From contig JAFAZI010000193.1 in the NCBI GenBank assembly GCA_019239875.1, positions 1 to 55,120 on the forward strand: a stretch of 55,120 nucleotides of DNA, read 5' to 3'. How positions within the stretch are numbered: position 1 is the stretch's first letter; every line of letters begins with the position of its first letter. Both the position numbers and the translations under genes were made by a program. Origin of the DNA: Frankiaceae bacterium (GTDB lineage: Bacteria > Actinomycetota > Actinomycetes > JAFAQI01). Below are positions 16,817 to 25,571 of the stretch, piece after piece. Below the pieces are notes generated by a model. That model had not been told where the DNA came from and made no database searches. It was given only the letters and a program-made list of their open reading frames with translations.

Positions 16817-17599
16817 GTGATCCGTCGCCGCAACCTGCTGATCGTCACGGTGGTGATGATCTGGCTCGCGGCTGTCCTGGTGCTCGACCACGGCATTGGC
16901 TGGGGCGCGGTCTCGCCGATCGAGCAGCGTCTGCTTGGCGTCGCGACCTGGCTGTTGCTGGTCGCTCTCCTGCTTCGGGAACCAACGCGCATCCGTGCGC
17001 AGGTCGGCGTCGTCGTCGGGTTCGCGACGGTCATCGAGTTCACGTTCTCCTATGCGTTGCACGTGTATGTCTACCGTCTGGACAACGTGCCCTGGTATGT
17101 GCCGCCGGGCCACGGGCTCGTGTATCTCGCGGCGCTGGCGATCGGCCGCTCGCCGGTGGTGATGAGGCGGCCGCAGGCGTACATCGGCGCCACGATGGTG
17201 GTCTGTGGCGCGTACGCCGGTTGGGGTCTGTTCCTCTCCGGGCGCACCGACGTGCTCGGAGCGTTCTGGTTCGCCTGCTTGGTCTTCTTCCTGCTGCGGT
17301 CACGGCAGTCGACCGTTTTCGTCGGCGCCTTCATCGTGGTGACCTATCTGGAACTGCTCGGCACCCATCTCGGCGCGTGGACCTGGCAGGTGAAGGAACC
17401 AATCCTCGATCTGGTGCCCATGGGGAACCCGCCCTCCGGTGCGGCCGGCGGGTACGGATTCTTCGATGCGGCGGCGCTGTTCCTGGCGCCGCGAATCGAT
17501 GCAGCTCTACACCGGCGGCGCGAGCACCGCGAGGACCTCGTCGTGCAACCTCCCGTTGCTGCACACCACGCTCCCACCGTCAGCGCGGTCGACGCCTGA
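16817..17599 (+). CDS. Integral membrane protein, unknown function
   Basis: A 260-residue protein with seven or eight hydrophobic segments (for example [49 protein letters not shown] and [16 protein letters not shown]). Between them are conserved-looking loops [21 protein letters not shown] and the [18 protein letters not shown] stretch near the C-terminus, which could be a small-molecule or quinone site. I do not recognise a named family. The final 30 residues are polar and overlap the convergent hisN gene by 93 bases, so the true stop should be checked. The GTG start has a weak ribosome-binding site. Confidence 0.72.
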   Translation: MIRRRNLLIVTVVMIWLAAVLVLDHGIGWGAVSPIEQRLLGVATWLLLVALLLREPTRIRAQVGVVVGFATVIEFTFSYALHVYVYRLDNVPWYVPPGHGLVYLAALAIGRSPVVMRRPQAYIGATMVVCGAYAGWGLFLSGRTDVLGAFWFACLVFFLLRSRQSTVFVGAFIVVTYLELLGTHLGAWTWQVKEPILDLVPMGNPPSGAAGGYGFFDAAALFLAPRIDAALHRRREHREDLVVQPPVAAHHAPTVSAVDA

Positions 17600-18280
17600 C
17601 AGATCGCTGAAACGGCCGCCAGCCTCCTTGACGATGACTTGCAGGGCAGCGAGATCCCACAGCGACAGCTCCGGTTCGCACGACACGTCGACGGCGCCTT
17701 CGGCGACGAGGACGTGAGACCAGAAGTCGCCGTAGGCACGAGACCGCCAGACCGTGTCGAGGAGGCCGAGGAACTGGTCCTTGCCCCCTCGCTCGGCCCA
17801 GCCGGAGATCGACGAGTACGACAACGATGCGTCGGACAGCTTCGCGACGCGGGACACGTGGCACGGCCGCGTCGCGCCGGCAGCACTGGTCCACGAGCCA
17901 TCGCCCGTTGCTGCCCACCAGCGTCGGCCGAGGGCCGGGGCCGACACGACGCCGACGATTGTCTCGCCGTCGAGCTGCAGACCGATCAGGGTCGCCCAGA
18001 CAGGGACGCCGCGCACGAAGTTCTTCGTGCCGTCGATCGGATCGATCACCCAACGTCGCGGACCGGTGCCGGTGACGCCGTACTCCTCACCGAGCAGCGC
18101 ATCTCCGGGGCGTTCTCGCTCGATGATCGCGCGGAGCGCCTGCTCCACGGCCCGGTCTGCGTCGGTGACGGGAGTCAGGTCCGGTTTCGCGTCGACGACC
18201 AGGTCGGCGGCGAGAAATCGGGTGGTGGTGATCGCGTCCGCCGCGTCTGCCAGCGCGAGCGCGAGCGCGAGGTCGTCCAC
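17507..18280 (-). CDS. hisN: Histidinol-phosphatase, inositol-monophosphatase fold
   Basis: A 257-residue member of the inositol monophosphatase superfamily. Metal-site motifs are [19 protein letters not shown] (the DPIDGT signature) and the C-terminal [19 protein letters not shown]. The combination with [11 protein letters not shown] and SYSSISGW matches the actinobacterial histidinol-phosphatase HisN (M. tuberculosis Rv3137, about 260 aa), which performs the penultimate step of histidine synthesis. A general inositol monophosphatase is the alternative. Its 3' end overlaps the convergent membrane protein gene; hisN is the better conserved of the two there. Confidence 0.85.
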   Translation of the reverse strand: MDDLALALALADAADAITTTRFLAADLVVDAKPDLTPVTDADRAVEQALRAIIERERPGDALLGEEYGVTGTGPRRWVIDPIDGTKNFVRGVPVWATLIGLQLDGETIVGVVSAPALGRRWWAATGDGSWTSAAGATRPCHVSRVAKLSDASLSYSSISGWAERGGKDQFLGLLDTVWRSRAYGDFWSHVLVAEGAVDVSCEPELSLWDLAALQVIVKEAGGRFSDLSGVDRADGGSVVCSNGRLHDEVLAVLAPPV

Positions 18281-18300
18281 GACGTCACTCTAACGGGTAC

Positions 18301-18329
18301 TTGACACGGAGCGGGCTCGTGTAAAGAAT
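18301..18329 (+). promoter_or_regulatory. Promoter of the tetR/diiron operon
   Basis: A consensus -35 TTGACA (18301-18306), a 17-base spacer and AAGAAT (18324-18329). The ATG at 18337 is seven bases farther on, consistent with a leaderless mRNA and favouring that start over the ATG at 18328, which overlaps the -10. Confidence 0.6.
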
Positions 18330-18336
18330 GCTCGAG

Positions 18337-18921
18337 ATGACCGAAGCCCGCAGCACTCGCGACGCGTTGCTCGATGCGGCGTACGACGTCGCCGTCGCCG
18401 GCGAGTGGCAGAGTGCGCGGATGGTCGACGTCGCCGCGGCCGCGGGCGTTTCCCGACAGACGCTCTACAACGAGTTCGGGTCGAAGGACGCGCTCGCACA
18501 GGCGCTCGCGATTCGCGAGGCGACCCGCTTCCACGAAGGCACCAATCGCTTCCTCGACGAGATGCACCCCGACGCGCCGGTCGATGCCGTCGCGGCCGCC
18601 ACCGAGTGGACGATTCGGGAGGCGTCGAACAACCCGCTGCTCAAGGCGGTGCTGACCGACGACACTCACGAGCTGCTGCCGTTCATCACGACGCGCGGTG
18701 ACGCGATCATCGCGGCCACCCGCTCCAACATCGAGAGCTACTGGCGTTCGCACTGGCCGGACGTCCCGGCCGAGGACGTCGCGCTCGCCGCAGAGGCGGT
18801 CGCCCGGCTCACCCTGTCCTATCTGGTTCTGCCGAGCGATGGCCCCGACGGTTCTGCCGAGGCCATCGCTGCACGTATGTCCACCCTGGTTGAACGACTG
18901 TTGATGAAGGGTTCGTCATGA
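18337..18921 (+). CDS. TetR-family transcriptional regulator
   Basis: A 194-residue regulator: DALLDAAYDVAV leading into the helix-turn-helix MVDVAAAAGVSRQTLYNEFGSKDALAQAL, then a helical sensor domain. The start is set at 18337 because a TTGACA-N17-AAGAAT promoter ends eight bases upstream. Its stop overlaps the ATG of the diiron protein (ATGA), so the regulator and that protein are translationally coupled and the TetR very likely controls its own operon. The ligand is unknown. Confidence 0.92.
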   Translation: MTEARSTRDALLDAAYDVAVAGEWQSARMVDVAAAAGVSRQTLYNEFGSKDALAQALAIREATRFHEGTNRFLDEMHPDAPVDAVAAATEWTIREASNNPLLKAVLTDDTHELLPFITTRGDAIIAATRSNIESYWRSHWPDVPAEDVALAAEAVARLTLSYLVLPSDGPDGSAEAIAARMSTLVERLLMKGSS

Positions 18922-20021
18922 GCACTGCCGAGAAGTACGCCATCCCGACCGACGTCACCGCGACGTGGGACGTGCCGGCGGACTGTTCCGCCCGATTCAA
19001 CTGGGAGTACGACGAGGGCCGTGACCGGCTGCTCTCGCTGTACCAGAAGGGCAAGGACAAGCAGTGGGACTCGACCAAGCGGATCGACTGGTCGATCGAG
19101 GTCGACCCGAACAACCCGGTAGGCCTGCCGGACGCCTACAACCCGTTCCAGGGCACCGACATCTGGGAGAAGATGACGCAGAAGGAGCAGGACAACTTCA
19201 TCCACCACCAGGCGGCGTGGTCCTGGAGCCAGTTCCTGCACGGCGAGCAAGGCGCGATGATCACCGCAGCCCGCATCGTCGAGACCGTGCCGGACCTCGA
19301 CTCGAAGTTCTACGGCGCCACCCAGGTCATGGACGAGGCGCGTCACGTCGAGACCTTCGCGCGTTTCCTGCAGGACAAGGTCGGCACCGTCTTCCCGATG
19401 AACAAGGACCTCGCCGCACTGCTGAACGACGCGCTGCAGGCGAAGGACTGGGACTACGCCTACCTCGGCATGCAGGTGCTGATCGAAGGCCTCGCTCTCG
19501 CGGCGTTCGGTGTGCTGCGTGACCTGGCCGAGAACCCGCTCGCCAAGCAGCTGCTCGCCTACGTCATGCAGGACGAGGCGCGACACGTGGCCTTCGGCCG
19601 GCTTGCGCTTCGCGACGCGTACAAGGAGCTCTCCGACAAGGAGCGCAGCGAGCGCGAGGACTTTGTGGTCGAGGGCTGCTGGCTGATGCGCAACCGATTC
19701 CTCGGCACGGAGGTGTACGAGGCGCTCGGCATGCCGGTGAAGGAGTGCCAGGAGATCGCCGACCACTCCGAGTTCCAGCAGATGTTCCGCTCGCTGCTGT
19801 TCAGCCGGATCGTGCCGTGCGTCAAGGACATCGGTCTGTGGGGCGAGAAGGTCCAGAAGTGCTACGCCGAGATGGGCGTGCTGGACATGGCGGGCTTCAA
19901 CCTCGACGAGCTGATGAAGGCCGACGAGGAGAAGGCCGAGCTCATCGACCGCGAGAAGGCGGAGATGGCCGCCCGCGTCGCGGAGGTCGACGAGACGATT
20001 GCTGTCGGCGCAAGCGCCTGA
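18918..20021 (+). CDS. Ferritin-like diiron protein
   Basis: A 367-residue protein with a complete four-helix diiron site: E110 (HGEQ), E140 and H143 (DEARHVE), E190 (LIEG), and E220 with H223 (DEARHVAFG). This is the ExxH-type pattern of ribonucleotide reductase R2, R2-like oxidases and related oxygenases, but I do not see the R2 tyrosine context and it lacks a named-family signature. The long C-terminal tail (about 320-367) is charged and helical (KADEEKAELIDREKAEM). It is cotranslated with a TetR regulator, so expression is probably ligand-inducible. Oxidation of a small lipid or aromatic substrate is plausible but unproven. Confidence 0.82.
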   Translation: MSTAEKYAIPTDVTATWDVPADCSARFNWEYDEGRDRLLSLYQKGKDKQWDSTKRIDWSIEVDPNNPVGLPDAYNPFQGTDIWEKMTQKEQDNFIHHQAAWSWSQFLHGEQGAMITAARIVETVPDLDSKFYGATQVMDEARHVETFARFLQDKVGTVFPMNKDLAALLNDALQAKDWDYAYLGMQVLIEGLALAAFGVLRDLAENPLAKQLLAYVMQDEARHVAFGRLALRDAYKELSDKERSEREDFVVEGCWLMRNRFLGTEVYEALGMPVKECQEIADHSEFQQMFRSLLFSRIVPCVKDIGLWGEKVQKCYAEMGVLDMAGFNLDELMKADEEKAELIDREKAEMAARVAEVDETIAVGASA

Positions 20022-20024
20022 TCG

Positions 20025-22715
20025 CTACTTGGCGGCGACGCAGCGCTGCTTGGACCACTTCGACAGGTTGCTCGCGGTGTCGCGAGCTCGCACCGACACG
20101 CAGTAAGTCTTGCCCGTCTTGACGTGCAGGTGCAACAGCATGTGTGTGGTCGCCTGCCAGCTCGACGGGTAGCGGTACTTGCCGAGTGCGTGGCGCGACG
20201 TGCCCTTCCGGTACCGGACGTCGTAGCTCTTGATGCCGTTGGCGTCGTGCGCGATGTAGTTGATCGCGACCTTGTGGTGCTTCGTCTTCCTCGGCAGGTG
20301 CAGGAGCTTGACCGACGGCTTGGTGCGGTCGACGTCGAACGTCCAGATGACGGTCGAGGCGACACCCTGCGCCGGAGTCGACGTCACCACGAGCTGGTGG
20401 CTGCCGCTGGCCAGGTCGAGCACCGAGACCCACTTCGACGGACAGTTGGTCGGCTCGCCACCGTCGATGCTGCAGACCGTGTTGGTGCCGGGGGCTGCGG
20501 TGATGCTGACCGAGGGACGCTTGCCGGTCACCGGGATCGGGTCGGGGAGGCTGACGGCGTTGCTGTTGATGTACGCCGGCCATTTGACGTTGTCGACGTC
20601 CGACGGCGAGATCGTCGACAGCGTGCCGGGGCCCGAGCTGGACGAGTAGGTCGCGCCCTTCACCTTCCCGTTGACAGACGCGAAGAGCTCAGCGCTGTCG
20701 GTGCGCCACGAGATGGAGCTGATCGGCTGCGCGCCCGGGCTGCTCGTCTGGGGGACGCCACCCGCGACGGGGCTGACAGCGAGTGAGTACGTGCCGCCGA
20801 CACTCAGCTGGTAGGCGATGTGCTGGCCATCCGGGCTGACGGCAGGCTCGTGGCCGTCCGTCGTACCGGGAATGTCTGTGACGGTGCCGGACGGTAACAC
20901 GGTCACGAGGTTCTGCCCCGTCTCCGGTGAGCCATCCTGGCTCTCCCGCTCGGCCACGAGCGTCCTGCCGTCGGGGAGCCACGACGGGTTGGTCACGCCA
21001 GTCGCCACCTGGGCGGGAGCGCCGCCCCTGACGGGAACAGTCCAGATGGACGGCATTCCTGATCCGTTGACGTGGACAAATGCGACCGTCGTACCGTCCA
21101 TCGAGACTGCCGGTGCGGTTGCGCCCATCGTGGTCAGTCGGGCCGGGGGAACCGTGCCGAACGGGCTTGCGACCACCAGGTCGACATTGTCCGGATACTT
21201 CTGCGGGAAGACGATCCGCGTGGCCCCTGGCACGACCGCGACCCGACCGCGGATGTCGGGAGACGCAATCGACACCGGCTCGTCACCTGCGGTCGTCATG
21301 GCCTGGCTTGCATCGAGCAGGATTTCGTCACTCGGCGCGGTCGCCTCGACGACGGTGTCGATGCTGTCGCCAGCAGCATTCTCAGCGAGCACCGAGTACT
21401 CGAAGGTGATGCCGGTCGGGACGTTGGGATCGGTGTAGCTGCCGCCGACGTCCGGATTCTGTGGGGAGACCGTGGCGACGAGCTGCTGGCCTTGGCCCGG
21501 CGCAGTTCGATACACCCGATAGAGGGTGATCGGGGCGTCGCCATCATCGATCGGCGGTTCCCAGGTGATCTCGACGCGGTGGACCGCAATGCGGGCGGTC
21601 GTCGGCGGCGCACTCGGCGCGACCTGGCCCTGACCGTTCAACGAAATCGTGTGGGTGCCACGGGCACTGTTGTCGGCGAAGGTGAAGGTGGCCTTGCGGT
21701 GGCCGCGGTCGGACGGGGTGAAGACGGCGTAGGCGGTGCACGAGCTCCGCGCGGGGTAGTTGCGATAGAGGCAGTTCCCGTCGTTGAACGTCCAGTCGTC
21801 GGCATTGGGTCCGGTGATGGCAACCCCGCCGACGTGGGCGGTCTGCGTGCCGTAGTTCGCGATGGTGACGTCGAAGTACCGCCCGGAGCCGCTGACCGGC
21901 GTACCGCCCGAGATCGTGGCCGGCGTGACGACCAGGTCCCGGTACGGCTGCGTGGACTTGTAGCGAAGATCGCCGTACGTCGTCGGCTTGCCGTCACATG
22001 ACACGGCATAGCTCGCGCTGAACAGCACGGGGTCGAGCGTGGCGTTGTATGCCGCGTCGATCACCGAAAGCGTTCCGGTCGCGGTCGTGCAACTCGTCCC
22101 GTCCGTCGTCAGGTTGAAGTCGATGCCGCCGTTGCCGATCGTGTAGTCACCAGGACCGCTGACCCGCGGGATGTCGGCGCTCGCGCTCTGACCGTTGCCG
22201 CTGCCGGTCAGTGTGTTGTCGACCAGGGTGACCGTCCCGTTGATCGAGGGATCGAAGTACTCGGTCGTCAGGCCGCCATCGGTGGTGGCGTCGACGGTGA
22301 TCGCGTTGCTGGAGCCGGCCAGTGGATCCGTCACCGGACGGGTGACCGAGATGACATTGGATCGAGCCGACTCGCCGCCATTGTTCGATTCGGTGATCGA
22401 GTACTGCATGGTGTCGCCGTTGTCGATCGTCGCGTCGATGTAGGTGCCGCGCTGGCCGTTGACCGGCGCGCTCCCAAGGAACGTCCAGCCCGCACCGGCG
22501 TCCGGTCGCGAATAGACGGAGTACGACGTCGGTGTCGCGCCGCTGAAGTCGCCCTTCCAGTCCAGACCAATGCCATGCAGTGCCGGGAAGGACTCGAGAC
22601 CGCTCGGCGCGCCGGGCGCGGCTGCTGCCGCTGGTGTCGCACCGATCGTGACGCCGGCGATCATGGCGAACGCACTGGCGGTGACGAGGCAGGAGAGGCG
22701 TACCCGTTGTCCCAT
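20025..22715 (-). CDS. Large secreted protein: fibronectin III, ASH-like and TolB-type beta-propeller domains
   Basis: An 896-residue exported protein; the ATG at 22715 gives a clean signal peptide (MGQRVRLSCLVTASAFAMIAG... ending near ATPAAAAA). Order of modules: an Fn3-like domain (about 35-115), a central beta-rich region, an ASH/choice-of-anchor-like module (THVGGVAITGPNADDWTF to ARGTHTISLNGQG), a clear Fn3 domain (APSAPPTTARIAVHRVEITW to ENAAGDS), PD40/TolB-type propeller blades (EPAVSPDGQHIAYQLS, NPSWLPDGRTLVAE), and C-terminal Ig-like domains. No sortase motif or transmembrane anchor is visible, so it is probably released or loosely wall-bound. A ligand- or polysaccharide-binding role is inference. 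It ends three bases from the convergent diiron gene. Confidence 0.85.
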   Translation of the reverse strand: MGQRVRLSCLVTASAFAMIAGVTIGATPAAAAAPGAPSGLESFPALHGIGLDWKGDFSGATPTSYSVYSRPDAGAGWTFLGSAPVNGQRGTYIDATIDNGDTMQYSITESNNGGESARSNVISVTRPVTDPLAGSSNAITVDATTDGGLTTEYFDPSINGTVTLVDNTLTGSGNGQSASADIPRVSGPGDYTIGNGGIDFNLTTDGTSCTTATGTLSVIDAAYNATLDPVLFSASYAVSCDGKPTTYGDLRYKSTQPYRDLVVTPATISGGTPVSGSGRYFDVTIANYGTQTAHVGGVAITGPNADDWTFNDGNCLYRNYPARSSCTAYAVFTPSDRGHRKATFTFADNSARGTHTISLNGQGQVAPSAPPTTARIAVHRVEITWEPPIDDGDAPITLYRVYRTAPGQGQQLVATVSPQNPDVGGSYTDPNVPTGITFEYSVLAENAAGDSIDTVVEATAPSDEILLDASQAMTTAGDEPVSIASPDIRGRVAVVPGATRIVFPQKYPDNVDLVVASPFGTVPPARLTTMGATAPAVSMDGTTVAFVHVNGSGMPSIWTVPVRGGAPAQVATGVTNPSWLPDGRTLVAERESQDGSPETGQNLVTVLPSGTVTDIPGTTDGHEPAVSPDGQHIAYQLSVGGTYSLAVSPVAGGVPQTSSPGAQPISSISWRTDSAELFASVNGKVKGATYSSSSGPGTLSTISPSDVDNVKWPAYINSNAVSLPDPIPVTGKRPSVSITAAPGTNTVCSIDGGEPTNCPSKWVSVLDLASGSHQLVVTSTPAQGVASTVIWTFDVDRTKPSVKLLHLPRKTKHHKVAINYIAHDANGIKSYDVRYRKGTSRHALGKYRYPSSWQATTHMLLHLHVKTGKTYCVSVRARDTASNLSKWSKQRCVAAK

Positions 22716-22772
22716 GCCCGTCCAACGTCGGCAACACGCGATTGGTTGACACGCCGGCCGCGACGCACTCAA

Positions 22773-22840
22773 GCGACTTGTCAGGCGCTGGCTGGGCTAT
22801 GACCCCTGCGCTATGACCCCGTGTGCGCATGACAAGTCGC
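22773..22840. repeat. Interrupted inverted repeat enclosing an 11-bp direct repeat
   Basis: Sixteen-base arms (22773-22788 and 22825-22840) match with one mismatch and carry TTGTCA/TGACAA at their centre. The 36-base loop holds two copies of GCTATGACCCC (22796-22806 and 22810-22820). It sits in the 237-bp divergent region between the large secreted protein and the gene at 22953; I see no other gene there. It may be a regulator site or a structured leader. Confidence 0.6.
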
Positions 22841-22952
22841 ATGCCGGAGCCGGCACGCGTCATGCTGATGCCATGGCGGAGCTCTCCGGCCTCATCACGA
22901 GCAACCGTACGACGGCACATCCGGTCGGATGTGATCAGCGGATGATCGACTG

Positions 22953-23483
22953 GTGAGCAATGTCGAGCCTGCGGCGGTGGACGGGGTCTGGGAGCATCCC
23001 ACCGGTCGCCTGATCGCGGGAGCTCTGTGCGCGACCTTGATCGTGGCTGCTCTACGGATCACGCACGTCGTCCCGCCGATCTTTCTTTCGAATGCCACGA
23101 TCACGCAACCGCAGATCAAGGTGATCAGCCTCTTTGCGGCGCGCCATGAGGGTCTGGGTCATCGTCGGCATGCTGGCTGCGCCGTCGACGTTCTTGGGGC
23201 GCGCAAGGAACCGCACGGGGTGGTCGCATACACGGTTGTGCACTGCTGGGCGGGTGACGGACGGTGCCACAACGACGAGAACTTCACCGACGGCGTCGTC
23301 GCGCACCTGGACGGAACCGACCTCACGGCTGCGGAAGTCGACGACGCGATCGAGTCTGAGGGCAGCTTGGCCGTGGCGAAACGGATCTATCCCGATGCTT
23401 TGACCCAGCGCGCCTTCGACCTGATGGACTCAGACGGGCCGCGAAGCTACGACGCAAAGGCCAGAGCCCTCGCAGGATGTTGA
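22953..23483 (+). CDS. Hypothetical protein with N-terminal membrane segment
   Basis: A 176-residue ORF from a GTG. Residues 18-36 (RLIAGALCATLIVAALRIT) could be a membrane anchor or signal, followed by a mature part with a CWAGDGRCHNDENF segment (two cysteines) and a helical C-terminus. Codons end mostly in G or C throughout, which supports it being coding. A second overlapping frame from 23149 begins like a signal peptide (MRVWVIVGMLAAPSTFLG), so either the start is different or there is an old frameshift near 23150-23190. No family recognised. Confidence 0.5.
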   Translation: MSNVEPAAVDGVWEHPTGRLIAGALCATLIVAALRITHVVPPIFLSNATITQPQIKVISLFAARHEGLGHRRHAGCAVDVLGARKEPHGVVAYTVVHCWAGDGRCHNDENFTDGVVAHLDGTDLTAAEVDDAIESEGSLAVAKRIYPDALTQRAFDLMDSDGPRSYDAKARALAGC

Positions 23484-23512
23484 GCGGTCCGCACGTGGCG
23501 CCGCGGCCGTTG

Positions 23513-24388
23513 TCAGCCCACGAGGTGATGTCCGAGGAAGGCCAGAGACGGCCCGGCCTGGCTGCGGAAGAAGTAGTTGTCGTGACCGCCGGGCGGGAAG
23601 AGCACGCGCGAGCCTGTGGGGAGAACACGTACGAGCGACTCGAGGTACGGGTGGAAGGGGTCCTGCCGACCTGAGGCGAGCCGGACCGGGATACCGCGAA
23701 GTGCTGACGCGTGGCTGATGACGTTGTTCGCTGCGAAGTCGGCGGCACTCGTGAACGCCGTCGGGTTCGCGTTCTGGGAGTCGGAGTACGTCGTCCACAC
23801 CGCAGGGCTGATCAAGGCCACGGCGGCGACCAGGCTCGGGTGCTGTTCGGCGAGCAGCAGCGCGCCGTATCCACCCATCGACTCGCCGACCACCCCGATT
23901 CTCCCGGCGGTGCCGAGGCCGCGGTCGCGGCACATCGGCAGGAACTCCTCGAGCAGCATGCGCATCGGGTCGTCGCCGGGATGCCGGTGCCAGTAGCCGT
24001 TTCCGCCGTCGACGGCAGCGACGGCCATCGCGGGCAGCGGACGACCGTGGACCCGCGACGCCAGCAGCTGGAAAGGCGAGGTTGGCCCGATCGGCCGGAC
24101 GTGAGTTCCGGTGTATCCGTGCAGCGCCAGCACCAGGGGCAGTCGGTCGCCGGATCGGTGACCCGGCGGGTAGCTGATCGACCATCCGACCGTGGTGCCG
24201 CGCGCGGCGGAGTGAAAGGTCCCGTTCACCTCTTGGCCGACGCCTTGGGGCGTGACGTCGTGCGGCGTGCGATGGCCGCTCCCATCGCGCTCGGCGCGGC
24301 TGCCGTGGCCGCAGCCGCTTGCGGCGAGCACAAGTGCGCCCGTCCCACCGAGCAGGAGCGATCGGCGGCCGATCGTGGGCCGGTTCAG
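23513..24388 (-). CDS. Tat-exported lipoprotein esterase (alpha/beta hydrolase), probable CTG start
   Basis: An alpha/beta hydrolase with LALHGYTG (oxyanion loop), the nucleophile elbow GVVGESMGGYGAL (Ser), an aspartate in ASGRQDPFHPY and a histidine in PPGGHDNYFF; it resembles the esterase D/putative esterase group. The first ATG/GTG-type start (24331) would begin inside the export signal. Reading upstream in frame gives NRPTIGRRSLLLGGTGALVL and then AASGC, a twin-arginine signal ending in a lipobox cysteine, and the only plausible initiator is CTG at 24388. That CTG overlaps the upstream PhyH stop as CTGA and has AGGTGGG six bases before it, so coupled translation from CTG is likely. The substrate is unknown. 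Confidence 0.75.
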   Translation of the reverse strand: MNRPTIGRRSLLLGGTGALVLAASGCGHGSRAERDGSGHRTPHDVTPQGVGQEVNGTFHSAARGTTVGWSISYPPGHRSGDRLPLVLALHGYTGTHVRPIGPTSPFQLLASRVHGRPLPAMAVAAVDGGNGYWHRHPGDDPMRMLLEEFLPMCRDRGLGTAGRIGVVGESMGGYGALLLAEQHPSLVAAVALISPAVWTTYSDSQNANPTAFTSAADFAANNVISHASALRGIPVRLASGRQDPFHPYLESLVRVLPTGSRVLFPPGGHDNYFFRSQAGPSLAFLGHHLVG

Positions 24389-25242
24389 CCGCGACCCACC
24401 TGGTCCCAGACCATCGTGCTCGGCAGGCGCTCCTCGGCGAGGAGGTCGGCCGGGCGCTGCTTGTCGATGTGGCCGATCAGTCCTCGGTAGACGCCGTACC
24501 CGACGAGCTCCTGCAGTCGCGCGGGGAAGGTTCGGACCAGGTCCGGCGCCAACCCGAGCTGTTGGTTCTCTTGTTGGCGGACGTAGCCGGCGCAGTAGTT
24601 CATGGCGATTCCGTAGCGGCGCTCGTCACTGTGGTTTGCGCCGCCGCTGTGCCACAGTGCGCCGTCCCAGACCAGGACGCTGCCCTTGCGCATCTCGGCG
24701 GGAACCGTCGGGTAGTCGCCGCCGTACGTCGGATTGGGCTTCAGGTGCGAACCCGGCACGAGACGGGTGGCGCCGTTTTGCTCGGTGAAGTCCGTGATCG
24801 CCCACATCGTGTTGCAGACCAGCGGCGGGTGCGGCTTCGGCAGCGGGATCAAGATGTCGTCGCTGTGGATCGGCTGTGCCGTCTCGCCGGGACAGATGAC
24901 GATCGAGGACAGCGAGGAGATCAGGCAGCCGGGGTCGAGGACTCCCTCGACGACGGGAAGCACCGATGACCACACCGGGATCTGCCGGTACAGCTCGTGG
25001 TGGGCGAGCAGGTTGTAGATCCGCAGCGTCTTCGTGCCCTCGAAGTCGTTGTCGGACGGTACGACGCCAAGCTCGTGCTCGAGGCGGTCGAGGTCGTCCC
25101 GGAGCTCGTCGGCCAGATCGTCGGGGAACGCGTCTTCGATGATCGCGTAGCCGTCGCGCTGCACGGCGGCGACCACGTCGGCTGTCTGGTCGGACATCGT
25201 CACTTGGTCGCTGGCCACGCCGGAAGTCTGTTGCCTCGCCAT
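24385..25242 (-). CDS. Phytanoyl-CoA dioxygenase (PhyH)-family oxygenase
   Basis: A 285-residue Fe(II)/2-oxoglutarate oxygenase. The metal triad is HSD in QPIHSDDILIP and the distal histidine in LWHSGGANHSDERRYGIAMNY, where the arginine pair binds 2-oxoglutarate; the middle carries NTMWAITDFTEQNGATRLVPGSH, a PhyH hallmark. Members hydroxylate small lipids, amino acids or natural products. An ATG at 25197 is an alternative start giving 270 residues. Its last codons overlap the esterase start, so the two genes form a transcriptional pair, perhaps processing the same ester-containing compound; that link is inference. Confidence 0.88.
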   Translation of the reverse strand: MARQQTSGVASDQVTMSDQTADVVAAVQRDGYAIIEDAFPDDLADELRDDLDRLEHELGVVPSDNDFEGTKTLRIYNLLAHHELYRQIPVWSSVLPVVEGVLDPGCLISSLSSIVICPGETAQPIHSDDILIPLPKPHPPLVCNTMWAITDFTEQNGATRLVPGSHLKPNPTYGGDYPTVPAEMRKGSVLVWDGALWHSGGANHSDERRYGIAMNYCAGYVRQQENQQLGLAPDLVRTFPARLQELVGYGVYRGLIGHIDKQRPADLLAEERLPSTMVWDQVGRG

Positions 25243-25292
25243 CGCTCTTGCAACCGGGCACGGGGTCTACGGGCGGCGGCTACCGTTGTCCC

Positions 25293-25562
25293 GTGGCCAG
25301 CAAGCGGGTTCCCGGCGGTGTCGTTCACCGGCTGCCTGCCGACCTGCGTAGCGCACTCAGCGCGAATCCGACGGCGCTCGCCGCCTGGCAGGACATCACT
25401 CCACTTGCACGCAACGAGTTCATCTGCTGGGTCGAAGACGCCAAGCAGGCACCGACTCGCGAGCGGCGGATCCGGCGTACCCAGGAGGAGCTCGAGGAAG
25501 GCATGCGCCGGCCTTGCTGCTGGCCGGGCTGTGGCCACCGCGAGCGCACCGGCAAGGCCTAG
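25293..25562 (+). CDS. YdeI/OmpD-associated family protein
   Basis: An 89-residue protein from GTG, matching the C-terminal domain of the YdeI/OmpD-associated family: PADLRSALSANPTALAAWQDITPLARNEFICWVEDAK, the ERRIRRTQEELEEGMRRPCCWPGC end with paired cysteines. Function of the family is unclear (stress or bacteriocin protection in enteric bacteria). It is divergent from the PhyH gene across 50 bases and converges on rsgA with a nine-base gap. Confidence 0.8.
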   Translation: MASKRVPGGVVHRLPADLRSALSANPTALAAWQDITPLARNEFICWVEDAKQAPTRERRIRRTQEELEEGMRRPCCWPGCGHRERTGKA

Positions 25563-25571
25563 GCGACCGGC

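Noticed and set aside
6311-22806. Shared CTTGTCAGGCGC with partial downstream similarity at 6311 and 22777
   Set aside because: Alignment is 24 of 30 bases, but a match this good is expected about once by chance in a window of this size and composition; the surrounding structures differ.
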